Shown piece by piece: positions 9,137 to 17,930 of a stretch of 53,570 bases of DNA. A model generated the notes under the pieces. It made no database searches. It saw nothing but the letters and a program-made list of their open reading frames with translations, and was not told where the DNA came from. Every line of letters starts with the position of its first letter. Position 1 is the first letter of the stretch. The stretch comes from Actinomycetota bacterium (GTDB lineage Bacteria; Actinomycetota; CADDZG01; WHSQ01), in the NCBI GenBank assembly GCA_009377815.1, contig WHTI01000007.1, forward strand, positions 1 to 53,570. Direction: 5' to 3'. Position numbers and translations under genes: made by a program.

Positions 9137-9170
9137 AAGAGGCGGTCTTCGGACCGCCTCTTTCTTGTTT
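9137..9170 (+). terminator. Rho-independent terminator
   Basis: An 11-bp perfect stem (9137-9147 with 9152-9162) closes a TTCG tetraloop and is followed by TTTCTTGTTT. It ends transcription of the exported dimethylformamidase-like gene. It lies directly against the convergent tag stop codon and could partly serve both strands. Confidence 0.92.
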
Positions 9171-9171
9171 C

Positions 9172-9798
9172 CTAGCGTGGTCGGCGGAAACGTTCGCGAT
9201 CACGCTCGACCTCGTCATGGAACTCGCACCCGGTCACATGGTCGTTGACCACGCCCATGGACTCCATGAAGGCGTAAGCCGTAGTGGGACCGACGAAGGC
9301 CCAACCCCGCTTCCTCAGATCCTTGCTCAGGGCGATCGATTCGGGGGTCTTGGCCATCTGCATCAGGTCGTCCCAGGTCAATCTCCGTGGGCGGGACTTC
9401 GGATCCGGCTCGAACCGCCAGACGTAGGCCGCCAGACTGCCGAACTCCTCAACTAGCTTGGGATATCTGCGTGCGTTGTTGATCGTCGCTTCGATCTTGG
9501 CGCGGTTCCTCACGATCCCGGCATCCGCCATCAGGCGAGCCACGCTCCTGCTGTTGAAGCGCGCGATCGTCTCGATTTCGAACGATGCGAACGCACGCCG
9601 GAAGTTCTCGCGCTTGCGGAGGATGGTCAGCCAGCTGAGCCCGGATTGGAACCCCTCGAGGCACAGTTTCTCGAACAGACGACGGTCGTCATTCACCGGT
9701 CGGCCCCATTCGGTGTCGTGATAGTTCTCGTACAGGGGGTCACCGATGCACCAACCACACCGAGCGACACCATCGGCACCGATGTCGAGTCCCTTCAC
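9172..9798 (-). CDS. tag: DNA-3-methyladenine glycosylase I
   Basis: The 208-residue enzyme excises 3-methyladenine from alkylated DNA, the first step of base-excision repair. It shows the Tag zinc site (Cys in CGWC, His in YHDTEWG, and His/Cys in NDHVTGC) and the HhH-fold core with FEKLCLEGFQSGLSW and RGWAFVGPTTAYAFMES. I set the start at the GTG at 9798, which overlaps the stop of the upstream glycosylase gene (GTGA). The long open frame upstream of it only runs antisense-like through that gene in another frame. The overlap implies translational coupling in an alkylation-repair operon. Confidence 0.93.
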   Translation of the reverse strand: MKGLDIGADGVARCGWCIGDPLYENYHDTEWGRPVNDDRRLFEKLCLEGFQSGLSWLTILRKRENFRRAFASFEIETIARFNSRSVARLMADAGIVRNRAKIEATINNARRYPKLVEEFGSLAAYVWRFEPDPKSRPRRLTWDDLMQMAKTPESIALSKDLRKRGWAFVGPTTAYAFMESMGVVNDHVTGCEFHDEVERDRERFRRPR

Positions 9799-10868
9799 AC
9801 CAACACCGCCTCCAACCCGAGGAACTTCCCGTAGGCATCGGCCGCGGTAAGGAGCGCCTTGCTCTGCGCGGCGTTGAACGCGGAGTAGAGCGCGGTCTCG
9901 ATCTCGACCGATGCCTTCTTGATCGTGCGCTTCCAGTGACCGGCGATCTGTCCGTCGAGGAACACCAGCATGTTGAACGATGAAGGTTCGGTCTGCGCGC
10001 CGACCGCACCCGAGACGTCGAGGAAGTGTCTGCTCTCGCTGTAGCCCATGACGTACTCGTCGTACGCCTGCATAAGGTGCACCGTCGGCGATGGCGGCAT
10101 GCGACCCGCCACATCCGTCGACGACCAGTACGTCACTCCATCGATCTCGTGGCTTTCGAGTCGGTCGGCAACCATCTCGAGCCCCTTCTTGATGTCGGCC
10201 ATGGTCAGGCTCGACCACGCCTTCAGGTCCTTCGCGGTCGCGGGACCGTGTCCGGTGAAGTAGCGGATGAGCAACTCGGCCAACGCGTCGTCGCGGCTGA
10301 GGCCGCGCGCTCCGGGAGCGCGCTCATCGAGAAGCGCATAGGTGTGCTGTTTGCCGTCCAGCGGCCCGCTGCAGATGACCTGGTTCAGCTCTGCATTCAT
10401 GAGGATGTACGCAGTCCGGAAGCCCTCCGTCGCGATCCCCGCCTTCTCGAGGAGCGCTTTGATCTCCTTGCGGGTGAGGTGATTGCCTCCCGTCAGCGCC
10501 TTGGTGAGCAACTTGGTGCAACGCGTCAACTCCGCGTCGTCGAGACCGACCTGGCGGTACATATGTGAGTTCGCCACCTGCACGCGCGGCCCGGTGACTT
10601 CGAGCAGCCAACGGATGTCGGCGGCATGGACGAAATGCCAGGTGGGACGAAGCACGTGGGTCCGAAGGATGGCTCCACCGTTGAAGGCTTGGTCGAGATC
10701 CGCATCGGTGGCTCCCGCGGTGCGTTGTCCGACGGACCACTTCGCCGGTCCGTAGTCCTGTGACTGCACCGCGCCCAACCACGAGACGGCCTCCTCCGGC
10801 GCCTCGAATCGGGGGCCGGCCAGCCGCTGCGTATGCAGTCGCCTGGTAGCCAGATCCGCGATCTTCAT
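9795..10868 (-). CDS. Winged-helix DNA glycosylase, HTH_42/AlkZ-like
   Basis: The 357-residue protein has the features of the HTH_42 superfamily: repeated winged-helix modules, an early AVQSQDYGPAKWSVGQR segment, the THVLRPTWHFV strand and a C-terminal beta domain. In this superfamily the catalytic motif is QxQ in the AlkZ group (interstrand-crosslink and bulky alkyl unhooking) and QxD in the YcaQ/AlkX group. Here residues 35 to 37 read QSQ, the AlkZ pattern. The gene overlaps tag by four bases, which supports a repair function. Its start is 28 bases from the divergent LOG gene, so both promoters share that gap. The lesion handled is inferred. Confidence 0.85.
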   Translation of the reverse strand: MKIADLATRRLHTQRLAGPRFEAPEEAVSWLGAVQSQDYGPAKWSVGQRTAGATDADLDQAFNGGAILRTHVLRPTWHFVHAADIRWLLEVTGPRVQVANSHMYRQVGLDDAELTRCTKLLTKALTGGNHLTRKEIKALLEKAGIATEGFRTAYILMNAELNQVICSGPLDGKQHTYALLDERAPGARGLSRDDALAELLIRYFTGHGPATAKDLKAWSSLTMADIKKGLEMVADRLESHEIDGVTYWSSTDVAGRMPPSPTVHLMQAYDEYVMGYSESRHFLDVSGAVGAQTEPSSFNMLVFLDGQIAGHWKRTIKKASVEIETALYSAFNAAQSKALLTAADAYGKFLGLEAVLV

Positions 10869-10896
10869 TGTGAGACGTTAGTAGCATCTCTGAGAT

Positions 10897-11502
10897 ATGG
10901 AGCGTCAGATCACAAGTGTCTGTGTCTATTGCGGCTCCTCGTCAGGCTCCAATCCCGCGTTTGCCGAAGCTGCCGAGGCACTGGGCCGCAATCTTGCGGA
11001 AGGCGGAATCAAGATCGTCTTTGGCGGGAGCCGCTCGGGGCTCATGGGTCTTGTCGCGGATGCCGCACTCGCCGCAGGTGGCACGGTCACTGGAGTCATT
11101 CCGAAGGGTCTGTTCCAGGGTCCAGCCATTCGTGAGGCTGCTCACCCAGCGCTCTCCTTCCTGCACGAGGTGGACTCGATGCACGAGCGCAAACAGATGA
11201 TGGCTGAGTTGTCCGATGGCTTCGTCGCTTTACCAGGTGGTCTGGGAACCCTCGAGGAACTAGCTGAGATCGCAACATGGGCACAGCTCGGTATCCACAG
11301 CAAGCCGATCGTGGTCTTAGACACAGCGTCCTACTGGCGTCCCCTCGCCGATTTCCTGGACCAAGCGGTAGAGAACGGCTTGCTGAATGCAGAGAGTCGG
11401 CAACTGTTCGCCTTCATTTCCGAAGTTGCTGAGGTTCTACCGACACTGCAGACGCACGCCGTGGAGTACGAACCCAAATGGCTGTCGATCGAAGAGACCT
11501 AG
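10897..11502 (+). CDS. LOG family nucleotide 5'-monophosphate phosphoribohydrolase
   Basis: A 201-residue Rossmann-fold protein of the TIGR00730/LOG family. It carries the hallmark GGSRSGLMG, the SMHERKQMM segment and PGGLGTLEE, which bind the nucleotide phosphate and hold the catalytic arginine and glutamate. LOG enzymes release a base and ribose-5-phosphate from cytokinin ribotides or from AMP and other purine nucleotides. In a non-plant-associated bacterium a housekeeping nucleotide role is as likely as cytokinin production. The start lies just 28 bases from the divergent glycosylase and lacks a clear ribosome-binding site. Confidence 0.88.
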   Translation: MERQITSVCVYCGSSSGSNPAFAEAAEALGRNLAEGGIKIVFGGSRSGLMGLVADAALAAGGTVTGVIPKGLFQGPAIREAAHPALSFLHEVDSMHERKQMMAELSDGFVALPGGLGTLEELAEIATWAQLGIHSKPIVVLDTASYWRPLADFLDQAVENGLLNAESRQLFAFISEVAEVLPTLQTHAVEYEPKWLSIEET

Positions 11503-11593
11503 TCCGTTCCCATGGACCGATGAGTTCCGCTCCGCTGGACAGTCGATATAGGTGACATCGAGGTTTCTTACCGAGCGAGAGAGGAACGGAAGC

Positions 11594-12139
11594 ATGGCAA
11601 CGATCGTGGAAACGAAGAACCTTGCCGATCTGTACAACCTCCCGCCGGTCGACTGGGCCGCGGTGACGGCCCCTCTCGAACGAGGGGTGACCCAGGCGCC
11701 CGAGACCGGCGGACCGGATCGCCACACGACCTGGCTCACTACGATCAACGCCGACGGATCTCCCCACGTCACGGGGGTCGGCGCGCTGTGGGTCGACGGC
11801 ACATTCTGGTTCGTGACGGGCGAGCACACCCGCAAGGGGCGCAACGTCGCTCGCGATCCGCGCTGCTCGATCGCCGTCTCGATGCACGAGTCCGATCTCG
11901 TCCTCGAGGGAGATGCGCAACAGGTCACCGATCCTCAGACCGTTGCCGCCATGGCCGAACGTTGGGCATCGGGGGGCTGGCCATGCCGGGTGGACGAAAC
12001 CGGTCGAGCTCTCACCGCCGAATACAGCGCTCCCTCAGCCGGTCCACCACCGTGGTTCATCTACCGGATCACCCCGCGGTCGGCAACAGGACTCTCGACC
12101 GTGGAACCCGGCGGCGCAACCCGGTGGCGATTCCTCTGA
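11594..12139 (+). CDS. Pyridoxamine-5'-phosphate oxidase-fold (flavin/F420-type) protein
   Basis: A 181-residue split-barrel protein. The pattern HTTWLTTINADGSPHVTGVGALWVDG followed by FVTGEHTRKGRNVARDPRCSIAV is the usual PPOX/FDOR core, in which the Lys-Asn pair helps bind a flavin or F420 phosphate; this peptide is given here in two parts. I moved the start from an upstream in-frame codon to the ATG at 11594, which has a GAGAGAGGAACGGAAG leader with a fair ribosome-binding site. Role is probably reduction or binding of a small redox substrate; no partner is adjacent. Confidence 0.75.
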   Translation: MATIVETKNLADLYNLPPVDWAAVTAPLERGVTQAPETGGPDRHTTWLTTINADGSPHVTGVGALWVDGTFWFVTGEHTRKGRNVARDPRCSIAVSMHESDLVLEGDAQQVTDPQTVAAMAERWASGGWPCRVDETGRALTAEYSAPSAGPPPWFIYRITPRSATGLSTVEPGGATRWRFL

Positions 12140-12190
12140 GCGGTCTTGCCCGGGCAGACACATAGCCGATTCCCGGCCTCGGACTAGGTT

Positions 12191-12228
12191 CGAGGAGGGG
12201 CTGACTCAACAACACAACCCCTCCCTCG
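12191..12228 (+). terminator. Strong GC-rich hairpin downstream of the PPOX gene
   Basis: CGAGGAGGGG (12191-12200) pairs with CCCCTCCCTCG (12218-12228) with a one-base bulge across a 17-base loop. No T-run follows, so it may be a Rho-assisted or pausing terminator. Confidence 0.45.
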
Positions 12229-12539
12229 CCGATCTCAGACTTGCCCGTTGTTGTATGGGCGGACCCAGCGGTTGGTGCCGGCGAAGAGACCAGCGGGATT
12301 CGGGTCGTCCCTGCTCTTGGTTCCCGAGAAGGACAAGACACCGACCGATATTCGAGGAGGTCCGTCGGATTCTCGGGCGGGGATGACCTTCGCTCCCAAC
12401 CCGGCCCCGACCGAAGGGCGGGGGAACGAGGCTGCCCGGGCCAGGGTGGATCCGGTACGGCGGAATAATCTCATCGCTTTCATAAGTGCTCTCTTCGGTG
12501 AGTTTCCGGTATCGAACGAGCGAGATCCCATAGGCGACG
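12229..12539. other. Intergenic stretch without a supported gene
   Basis: About 310 bases between the PPOX gene's hairpin and the stop of the convergent lipoprotein gene. A minus-strand frame starting ATG at 12483 (82 residues, basic start, ending GTNRWVRPYNNGQV) is the only candidate that could be a small gene. It has no clear ribosome-binding site and I do not recognise it, so I do not call it. Confidence 0.4.
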
Positions 12540-13493
12540 TTACGAAAGGGCGGGAAGGCTCGGAGTGAAATCGAGCCTCACTGATGGTTCGTTCCCTTTG
12601 ATCTCGTCCCTGGGCCACAGAGCATTGGCAACATAGGGCCTGCCATCGAGCATTAGCTCTACGTGGTACGTGAACGGGCCATCACCCAGCTCTGCGGCCG
12701 CGAGGCCTTTGTCATCGGGCCCGTCCCAGTAGACGGTTCCCTCGGGAGAACACCCTGTGTGCGCCTGCTTGGCTCTGAAAGTGAGAGCTTCGCCATCTCG
12801 CGCCTCAACGGTGATCCTCGCAATGGCTTTGCGTGGGGTCTGCTCAAGATTGGTCAACTGCAACTCAACACCGTAGCTGTCGACCGCGCCGTCGTGGCCG
12901 GCGAGTACCGCTAGGCGAGCCTTGGGCTCGGGCAAGGGGCCATCGTTGGGCGTGGTCCACCGGAACGTCGTGAATATGTCTCCGTCGCCTCTGCCGAACA
13001 AGGTGATGTCGTAGGTCCCTGCGAACCCTGCCGGATGGAGAACAAACCCTCCTTCATCTGCCTCTTCGAGCGGGACCGTCTGGATGCGCCCACACTTCTC
13101 GCCGGCCGGGGAAAACGATGCGCGGAAAGACCATCCCGATAGGGAAAATTCCACGCCGACCTCGTCAGGGCTTCCGACGTCATGCGGATGAGCGGGCGGA
13201 GCTCCATCGGCGCAGCCATTGAGGTAGCAATAGGTCCACGCTTGCAACTCGATCGACTCATCGAAATACGTCACAATGACCGGCGGGGGAGCCTTCAAGT
13301 CGCCCGGTTCGAGGGGTTCATCCGAGGGAGTGGCCGGGGCCACGGAAGGTGCGTCGGTCGACTTCTTCGGACCCGCTCTCGGTTCGACCCGATCAGCTTG
13401 GGTGCAGGCCGCGAATATGACCGAAGCGGCGAGTGCCACGATCCAGAGGCTGTGCCCCTTTTTGTTCGTCACAACTGTTTTGACGGTCGGCAT
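12540..13493 (-). CDS. Putative lipoprotein of unknown function
   Basis: From the ATG at 13493 the protein has 317 residues. It begins with a lysine pair and a hydrophobic segment ending in IFAAC, a lipobox, so it should be an exported lipoprotein. A Pro/Ser/Asp-rich linker (about residues 30 to 60) leads to a beta-rich domain containing YCYLNGCADG, two further cysteines (EKCGRI, HTGCS) and VELQLTNLEQ. The two-domain layout resembles immunoglobulin-like surface proteins, but I recognise no family. It is monocistronic: the next minus-strand gene lies 62 bases upstream. Confidence 0.7.
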   Translation of the reverse strand: MPTVKTVVTNKKGHSLWIVALAASVIFAACTQADRVEPRAGPKKSTDAPSVAPATPSDEPLEPGDLKAPPPVIVTYFDESIELQAWTYCYLNGCADGAPPAHPHDVGSPDEVGVEFSLSGWSFRASFSPAGEKCGRIQTVPLEEADEGGFVLHPAGFAGTYDITLFGRGDGDIFTTFRWTTPNDGPLPEPKARLAVLAGHDGAVDSYGVELQLTNLEQTPRKAIARITVEARDGEALTFRAKQAHTGCSPEGTVYWDGPDDKGLAAAELGDGPFTYHVELMLDGRPYVANALWPRDEIKGNEPSVRLDFTPSLPALS

Positions 13494-13555
13494 CCCGAAA
13501 CTGTTCCATGAATGTCGCACCTATCTGTTAGCTGGCAGAGGACCCGGAGAGTGCC

Positions 13556-14314
13556 TCAAGCAGCAGGGTGCGTCTGAAGAATCCGCTTTAGCTTGTCGTC
13601 GCTAATCCCCAACTCTTCTGCGGTTTTCGAACGAGGCCTTCCTTCATTCATCAAACCTCTCGCTTTGTCGGCAACCCCTTGTTCCTGCATCGGCAGAATG
13701 TCTACTTCGTAGATCGCCTGAGCCTCACGAGCGAGTCTGCCAAATGTCCAATCGAATCCATCTTGATCCGCCGATCCGAGTTCAGGGAACAGCTTCCTGG
13801 CGATGTACTCACGTTGATCGGGCGTACGGGCCTTCTGAAACGCCGGGTCAGTCGCAATCTCCTTCGCCTGTTTGTTTACATCTCGATCACGCCGAACATC
13901 GGCCTCTTCCTCGATACTTTCGAGCACGACTTCAAGACTCTCCTGGTAGTCCAAAAACCAATCGGCGTCTGCGGACCACTCATGAACAACTCCACCATGG
14001 ACCCACCAGACCGCTACAAAAATCAGGTCACCGAGATGGTCACGACCCACTTCATAAAGTATGTCAAGCCCATCTCGGCCTTCATGGTCATCCTCAATGA
14101 CCGGGAGATGTCCCTCATCGAAAGTGTCCTCGGTGATGTACAGGAGAGAGACGCCCGATTCCTGAGCAAGAGCGAGGAACTCCTGCGGCTTCGAAGCGTC
14201 GGGCCAATGCGCGACGGGGATTCCCTCGATCTCTAGATGACTTGGGAAGACGCGGAAGGAAAACTGCCCTATGGCGTCTTTCACCTCTTCCCAGTCTTCT
14301 TCAAGCACGGTCAT
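13556..14314 (-). CDS. Hypothetical protein with C-terminal HTH-like segment
   Basis: This 252-residue acidic cytosolic protein starts with a compact alpha/beta part containing VSLLYITEDTF and GDLIFVAVWWVHGG. The middle is charged and helical. The last 35 residues (RPRSKTAEELGISDDKLKRI) look like a helix-turn-helix of the Hin/resolvase or sigma type. The gene is divergent from the beta-propeller lipoprotein. I do not recognise the family; DNA binding is inferred only from the tail. Confidence 0.6.
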   Translation of the reverse strand: MTVLEEDWEEVKDAIGQFSFRVFPSHLEIEGIPVAHWPDASKPQEFLALAQESGVSLLYITEDTFDEGHLPVIEDDHEGRDGLDILYEVGRDHLGDLIFVAVWWVHGGVVHEWSADADWFLDYQESLEVVLESIEEEADVRRDRDVNKQAKEIATDPAFQKARTPDQREYIARKLFPELGSADQDGFDWTFGRLAREAQAIYEVDILPMQEQGVADKARGLMNEGRPRSKTAEELGISDDKLKRILQTHPAA

Positions 14315-14446
14315 GTTCCCAACTGTAGTGGTGCCCCCGGCGGGAACCGAACGAAAGGGGCGACACGACTGAGCAGGGCTTCCGCTAATCGCTGTCTATC
14401 AGATGGCATGAGTTCGGGGCTTGCACGAACACCCGGCCGTCTCTCT

Positions 14447-16051
14447 ATGAGGGTGTCCGAACCTCTCGTCCGTTCGGATCGTCTAACAGGCGTGAGCGGA
14501 GACGCCCGGCCTCCATACCTGTTCCACTTCGCGGCGGCGGCCGCGCTATTGGTGGCCGCCTGCGGATCCCCTGAGGCCCTGCGAGGGAAGGCTCGGGCGC
14601 TTGAAGCCATGGACGAACTGAAGACGAACGGCCGGATCGCGTTCGTGAGGATCATCGACGACAGCGTGAATCCGCCCACCACCGACATCTACGCTATGGA
14701 CGGGGATGGGGGTAACGAGGTCAGGCTCACCGACGATCCAGCCACCGACGTGGAGCCTTCGTGGTCCCCAGACGGCCGGTTCATCGCATTCTCTAGTGAT
14801 CGCCACGGCAAGTCCGGTTACGAACAAGTCTACACGATGAGCGCGGACGGAGACCGCACCACTCCGGTCACTTCAGGTTCTCCTTCGGGTTTCACCCGCG
14901 CCAACAGCCCTTCGTGGTCTCCGGACGGGATGAGGATCGCATTTGGCGCCTGCTGCGAACCTTCAGACGAGGTTTACTCAATTGATCGAGACGGTTCCGC
15001 CCTGATGCAGGTCAGCGACGAAGCCGACGACGGGGCGAGCGGCGCCTACTGGCCGGCGTGGTCGCCCGACGGGTCCAGGATCGTTCACAAGCGCATCCGC
15101 TACGACCCAGAGACGCAGACGGACTCAGAGGCCCTCTATGCGATGAGTCCCGACGGCGCCGATGTCGAGCGGCTCACGCCCGAGTTCTTCTTCAGTGAGG
15201 CGCCGACATGGTCTCCCGACGTGTCCAAGATCGCCTTCGCCGCTCGACGGAACGGAGAGGAGACCCTCTCGATCTACGTGATGAACGCCGACGGCTCCGG
15301 GCTGAGTGTCGTGATGGAGGACGGCGGGGATCCTGCGTGGTCGCCGGACGGAGCAAAGATCGCGTTCGCCAGTGCCAGAGACGGTGATTCTGAGATCTAC
15401 GTGATGAGCCCTGACGGCAGCGGGGTGACGCAGCTGACCGATAACAAATTCCAGGACTCTGACCCAGCCTGGCAGCCAATAACGGCCGGCGCCAAGACGA
15501 ATGACATATCTCCACCCTCGGCTCAGCCAACCAATAAAGACGGCACCGATGCCTCAGACGGCTTCCATCCTTTGACTTACACGGAGGGAGACCGCGTCAT
15601 CATGCCCCTGACATTCGTGGACGGCAGCACCGCCGAAGTCGTGTTTCCCGAGACTCTGGGCGTTCCCATCGCTTGTAGTCGTCGCGGCGCTGTCTCCTCG
15701 TTTGGGCTCGATGAGGCGCTGTCGCACCAGGCAGCGGTAGATCGCCGAGCGAGACGGGACGTCATCACGCTCCCTTCGCAGGATGTTGAGGATCGTGCGG
15801 GGTCCCCAGCCGGGGTGGGCTCTTCTCAGCGAGACGATCAGCGCCTCGGTCTCAGCCGAGATCTGGTGGGGACAGCGATCCGGCTTGGAGCTGCGATCGG
15901 CGAGTGCCGGGAGGCCGTCGTTGGCGTAGCGCAACAGCCACCGGTGAAGGGTTCTGCGGTCGACCCCGTAGCGGGTCGCGCCGTCGGTGACGCTGGCCCC
16001 GGTGTCGAGCACCTCTCTGACCGCCAGATAGCGCTGCTCAACCACGGGTAG
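14447..16051 (+). pseudogene. TolB-like beta-propeller lipoprotein, C-terminus lost to an IS481 relic
   Basis: The frame encodes a secreted propeller. A hydrophobic segment ends in LVAAC (lipobox), then at least six PD40 blades follow, each with a form of PSWSPDGRFIAF or DIYAMDGDG. The start is uncertain: ATG 14447, ATG 14408 or GTG 14492, the last giving the shortest signal peptide. Near 15651, after VFPETL, the frame runs without a stop into antisense transposase DNA for another 130 codons, so the natural C-terminal domain is gone. The blades are intact, so a chimeric protein might still fold. Such propellers usually bind glycans or other proteins at the surface. Confidence 0.75.
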
Positions 16052-16240
16052 CTCCACCAGCATGACGACGTCCTCCTTGGGTCGAGAGGACCCAAGTCAA
16101 GACGAATCGAACGACGACGGCCATGGAGCGAGTGAGACACAGGTGCCGAAGCCACTGTCGCCCAGGAGCCGGAGCCGGGACAGACAGTGAGACAGAGGTG
16201 CCGGAGCCGATGTGGGACAGAGGTACCGGACTTTCACACG
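15651..16240 (-). mobile_element. IS481-family relic: 5' end and transposase N-terminus
   Basis: On the minus strand an ATG at 16063 opens an HTH-containing transposase start (residues 1 to about 125; VTDGATRYGVDRRTLHRW, then RRAHPGWGPRTIL). Just after LIEPKRG a frameshift near 15690 moves the family's RRDDYKRWERP continuation to another frame, and homology stops near 15651 where the propeller gene begins. The whole DDE catalytic domain is missing, so it cannot move by itself. A palindrome CTTGGGTC-GAGAG-GACCCAAG lies just upstream of the ATG at 16077-16097. Confidence 0.8.
16132..16231. repeat. Three degenerate direct repeats at the IS481 relic end
   Basis: A 20 to 22-bp unit, GTGAGACAGAGGTGCCGGA with small changes, occurs at 16132-16153, 16187-16208 and 16212-16231. 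They probably are stacked terminal repeats left by nested insertions of related elements beside the tRNA. Confidence 0.65.
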
Positions 16241-16256
16241 CCCCGCGACATCACAA

Positions 16257-16332
16257 TGGTGCCCCCGGCAGGATTCGAACCTGCGACACCAGGTTTAGGA
16301 AACCTGTGCTCTATCCCCTGAGCTACGAGGGC
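16257..16332 (-). tRNA. tRNA-Arg (anticodon CCT)
   Basis: The minus strand folds into a full cloverleaf: acceptor GCCCTCG with CGGGGGC (one T-G wobble), a D-arm GCTCAGGGGATAGAGC, an anticodon stem CAGGT/ACCTG around TTCCTAA (anticodon CCT, reading AGG), and the T-arm GCAGGTTCGAATCCTGC. The discriminator A and CCA are encoded (16257-16260). The gene borders the accessory region. Confidence 0.97.
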
Positions 16333-16361
16333 GGGGCATGTAGAAAACCCGGTAGAAAACC
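16327..16361. repeat. tRNA 5'-leader segment, one copy of an imperfect att-like repeat
   Basis: 35 bp covering the first bases of tRNA-Arg and its leader match 43162-43196 at 29 of 35 positions. Within it the unit TAGAAAACC occurs twice. Given its location beside an island it could be an old attachment site or a target duplication. Confidence 0.45.
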
Positions 16362-16502
16362 GTTTGTCCAGGTCAGCGACATGCACTACCAGGGACAATC
16401 TTACTGAGGGAACGGTCTGGATCGGCCTACAGAGCCTGGTTTGGTCCCGCTTACTGAATCGAGGCGCGCTTGCGCTACTAGAGGTGAGCGGGGGTGAGGT
16501 TC

Positions 16503-17927
16503 TTAGGCGGCCGGCGTCAGACCGGCGGGTTGTCGTTTTCGATGCTCGTGCAAGGCCACTGAATTGACCATCAGCGCATAGCCGAGCAGATTTACGTGTT
16601 GGCGAGAATGACCCACGCTGTGCGCCCGGCCGAGCCACATCGAGTCATCTAAGGCGCGGTTGATCGACTCGCAATCGTTGCGCCGTGAATAGAGTTCTGA
16701 GAAATCGGGGTCGGTTGATGGGATGGGCCGCACGTTCTCGGTACGGTTGAAGCGTCGAATCGAGTCCTCGTCGTTGCCGTGCAGACGTACCGTGATCGTT
16801 CCACCACCGTAGCTGGCTGGCAGACGGTAGTCGTTGTACCAACGGTAGAGCCCGTTCTTATCCGCGTTGCGATGAGTCCGGACCCGCTCGAGTTCCACGA
16901 ACTCGACCTCGCCCGTGTCGGTCAATTCACCAAGACCGATGGCACCACCGCTCGCATAGAGCCGGTAGGTCCTTGCCGATCCATCTTCAAGCCGAATCTG
17001 TTTGTCCTCGACGTGAACGCTCTTCTCAACCCGCTGACCTTCCTTCCGCCGAGGCTTCCTAGATCCCTTGACTGCGGCGGTGACCTTGTTGATCGGCAAC
17101 CACCCGAACTCGCGCAACAGCTTCTGGTGATGGACGCCACGAAGTGCGGTGTCGTAGATGACGCCCTGCGCACCGGGCACGAGAGGAGCGACGCGTTCGA
17201 AGGAGTTCATCGCGTGGCCTGCTTCGCCGCCAGGCTCAGGAACCCACTCGACGTCGATGATGATGCGCCCTCGCTCATCCCCACTGCGAGCCGCGACCAA
17301 AACGAACTTCGTACCCCACGCTGCCTCACCGGTGCCTTCGAAATGAAGGCGGCCATCAGGCTCGCACCTACGAGACTTGATCTCACCTGTGGCCTTGTCG
17401 ACCCACTCGTCTCCAGGCTTAGCTCTGAAGAGCGGAGCGATGACCTTGCCATCGGCATGGAGCAGACGCGAGGGATGCGGATGGGTCCATGATCCCGGAC
17501 CGGCAGGATTCATCAGTCCCAGTTCCCGGGCCTGCTCTGCTGCTATCTCTCGGTGCAGTTCTGCGAGTGCGCTCAGCACGTCGGGATCGCTGAGATGGCG
17601 ACCGCGTCCGTATAGGTAGTGGTGCCGGCGCATCGGTCGGCGCGGAAGGTGCATGGAGGGATCGTCGGGGAAAATCGTCTTGATGGTGCGGCGCATGAGC
17701 TTCCAGACCAAGGGATGGCTGAGTTCTGCCTCGACCTGACGGGCACTTAGATACACGCTGATCAAGGCTTCGTAGACGATCAGCATGAAGTCCGGATACT
17801 GCCGGCGACGGCCGCCGGAGTCGGGCGGAGGCTTGGGGATCAAGCGCCCGAGGCGATAGACGGCAGGATTACGAAGGATCGCCTCTACGCGCTCGAGACA
17901 GGACAGACCCACGGAGGACTTGGCCAC
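16503..17927 (-). CDS. DDE-transposase-like protein beside tRNA-Arg
   Basis: A 474-residue protein. The N-terminal 120 residues are basic and helical with a transposase-like LIVYEALISVYLSARQVEAE segment. A possible RNase H-like catalytic triad is D159 (LLHADGK), D259 (VIYDTALRG) and E420 (RRNDCESINRALDD), and the C-terminus (HVNLLGYALMVNSVALHEH) resembles the last helix of IS1182/IS4-type transposases. The gene is intact, unlike every other transposase here. It lies three bases after the tyrosine-recombinase-like gene and probably is co-transcribed with it. I see no terminal inverted repeats of an ordinary IS around it. It may be the recombinase of a mobile unit that needs both partners; function is inferred. 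Confidence 0.65.
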   Translation of the reverse strand: MAKSSVGLSCLERVEAILRNPAVYRLGRLIPKPPPDSGGRRRQYPDFMLIVYEALISVYLSARQVEAELSHPLVWKLMRRTIKTIFPDDPSMHLPRRPMRRHHYLYGRGRHLSDPDVLSALAELHREIAAEQARELGLMNPAGPGSWTHPHPSRLLHADGKVIAPLFRAKPGDEWVDKATGEIKSRRCEPDGRLHFEGTGEAAWGTKFVLVAARSGDERGRIIIDVEWVPEPGGEAGHAMNSFERVAPLVPGAQGVIYDTALRGVHHQKLLREFGWLPINKVTAAVKGSRKPRRKEGQRVEKSVHVEDKQIRLEDGSARTYRLYASGGAIGLGELTDTGEVEFVELERVRTHRNADKNGLYRWYNDYRLPASYGGGTITVRLHGNDEDSIRRFNRTENVRPIPSTDPDFSELYSRRNDCESINRALDDSMWLGRAHSVGHSRQHVNLLGYALMVNSVALHEHRKRQPAGLTPAA

Positions 17928-17930
17928 TTG

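Noticed and set aside
9799-10218. N-terminal extension of Tag to 348 residues
   Set aside because: The extension is out of frame over the AlkZ-like gene; the GTG at 9798 with a GTGA overlap is the natural start.
16234-16638. 134-residue minus-strand frame over the tRNA
   Set aside because: It reads through a perfect tRNA-Arg cloverleaf.
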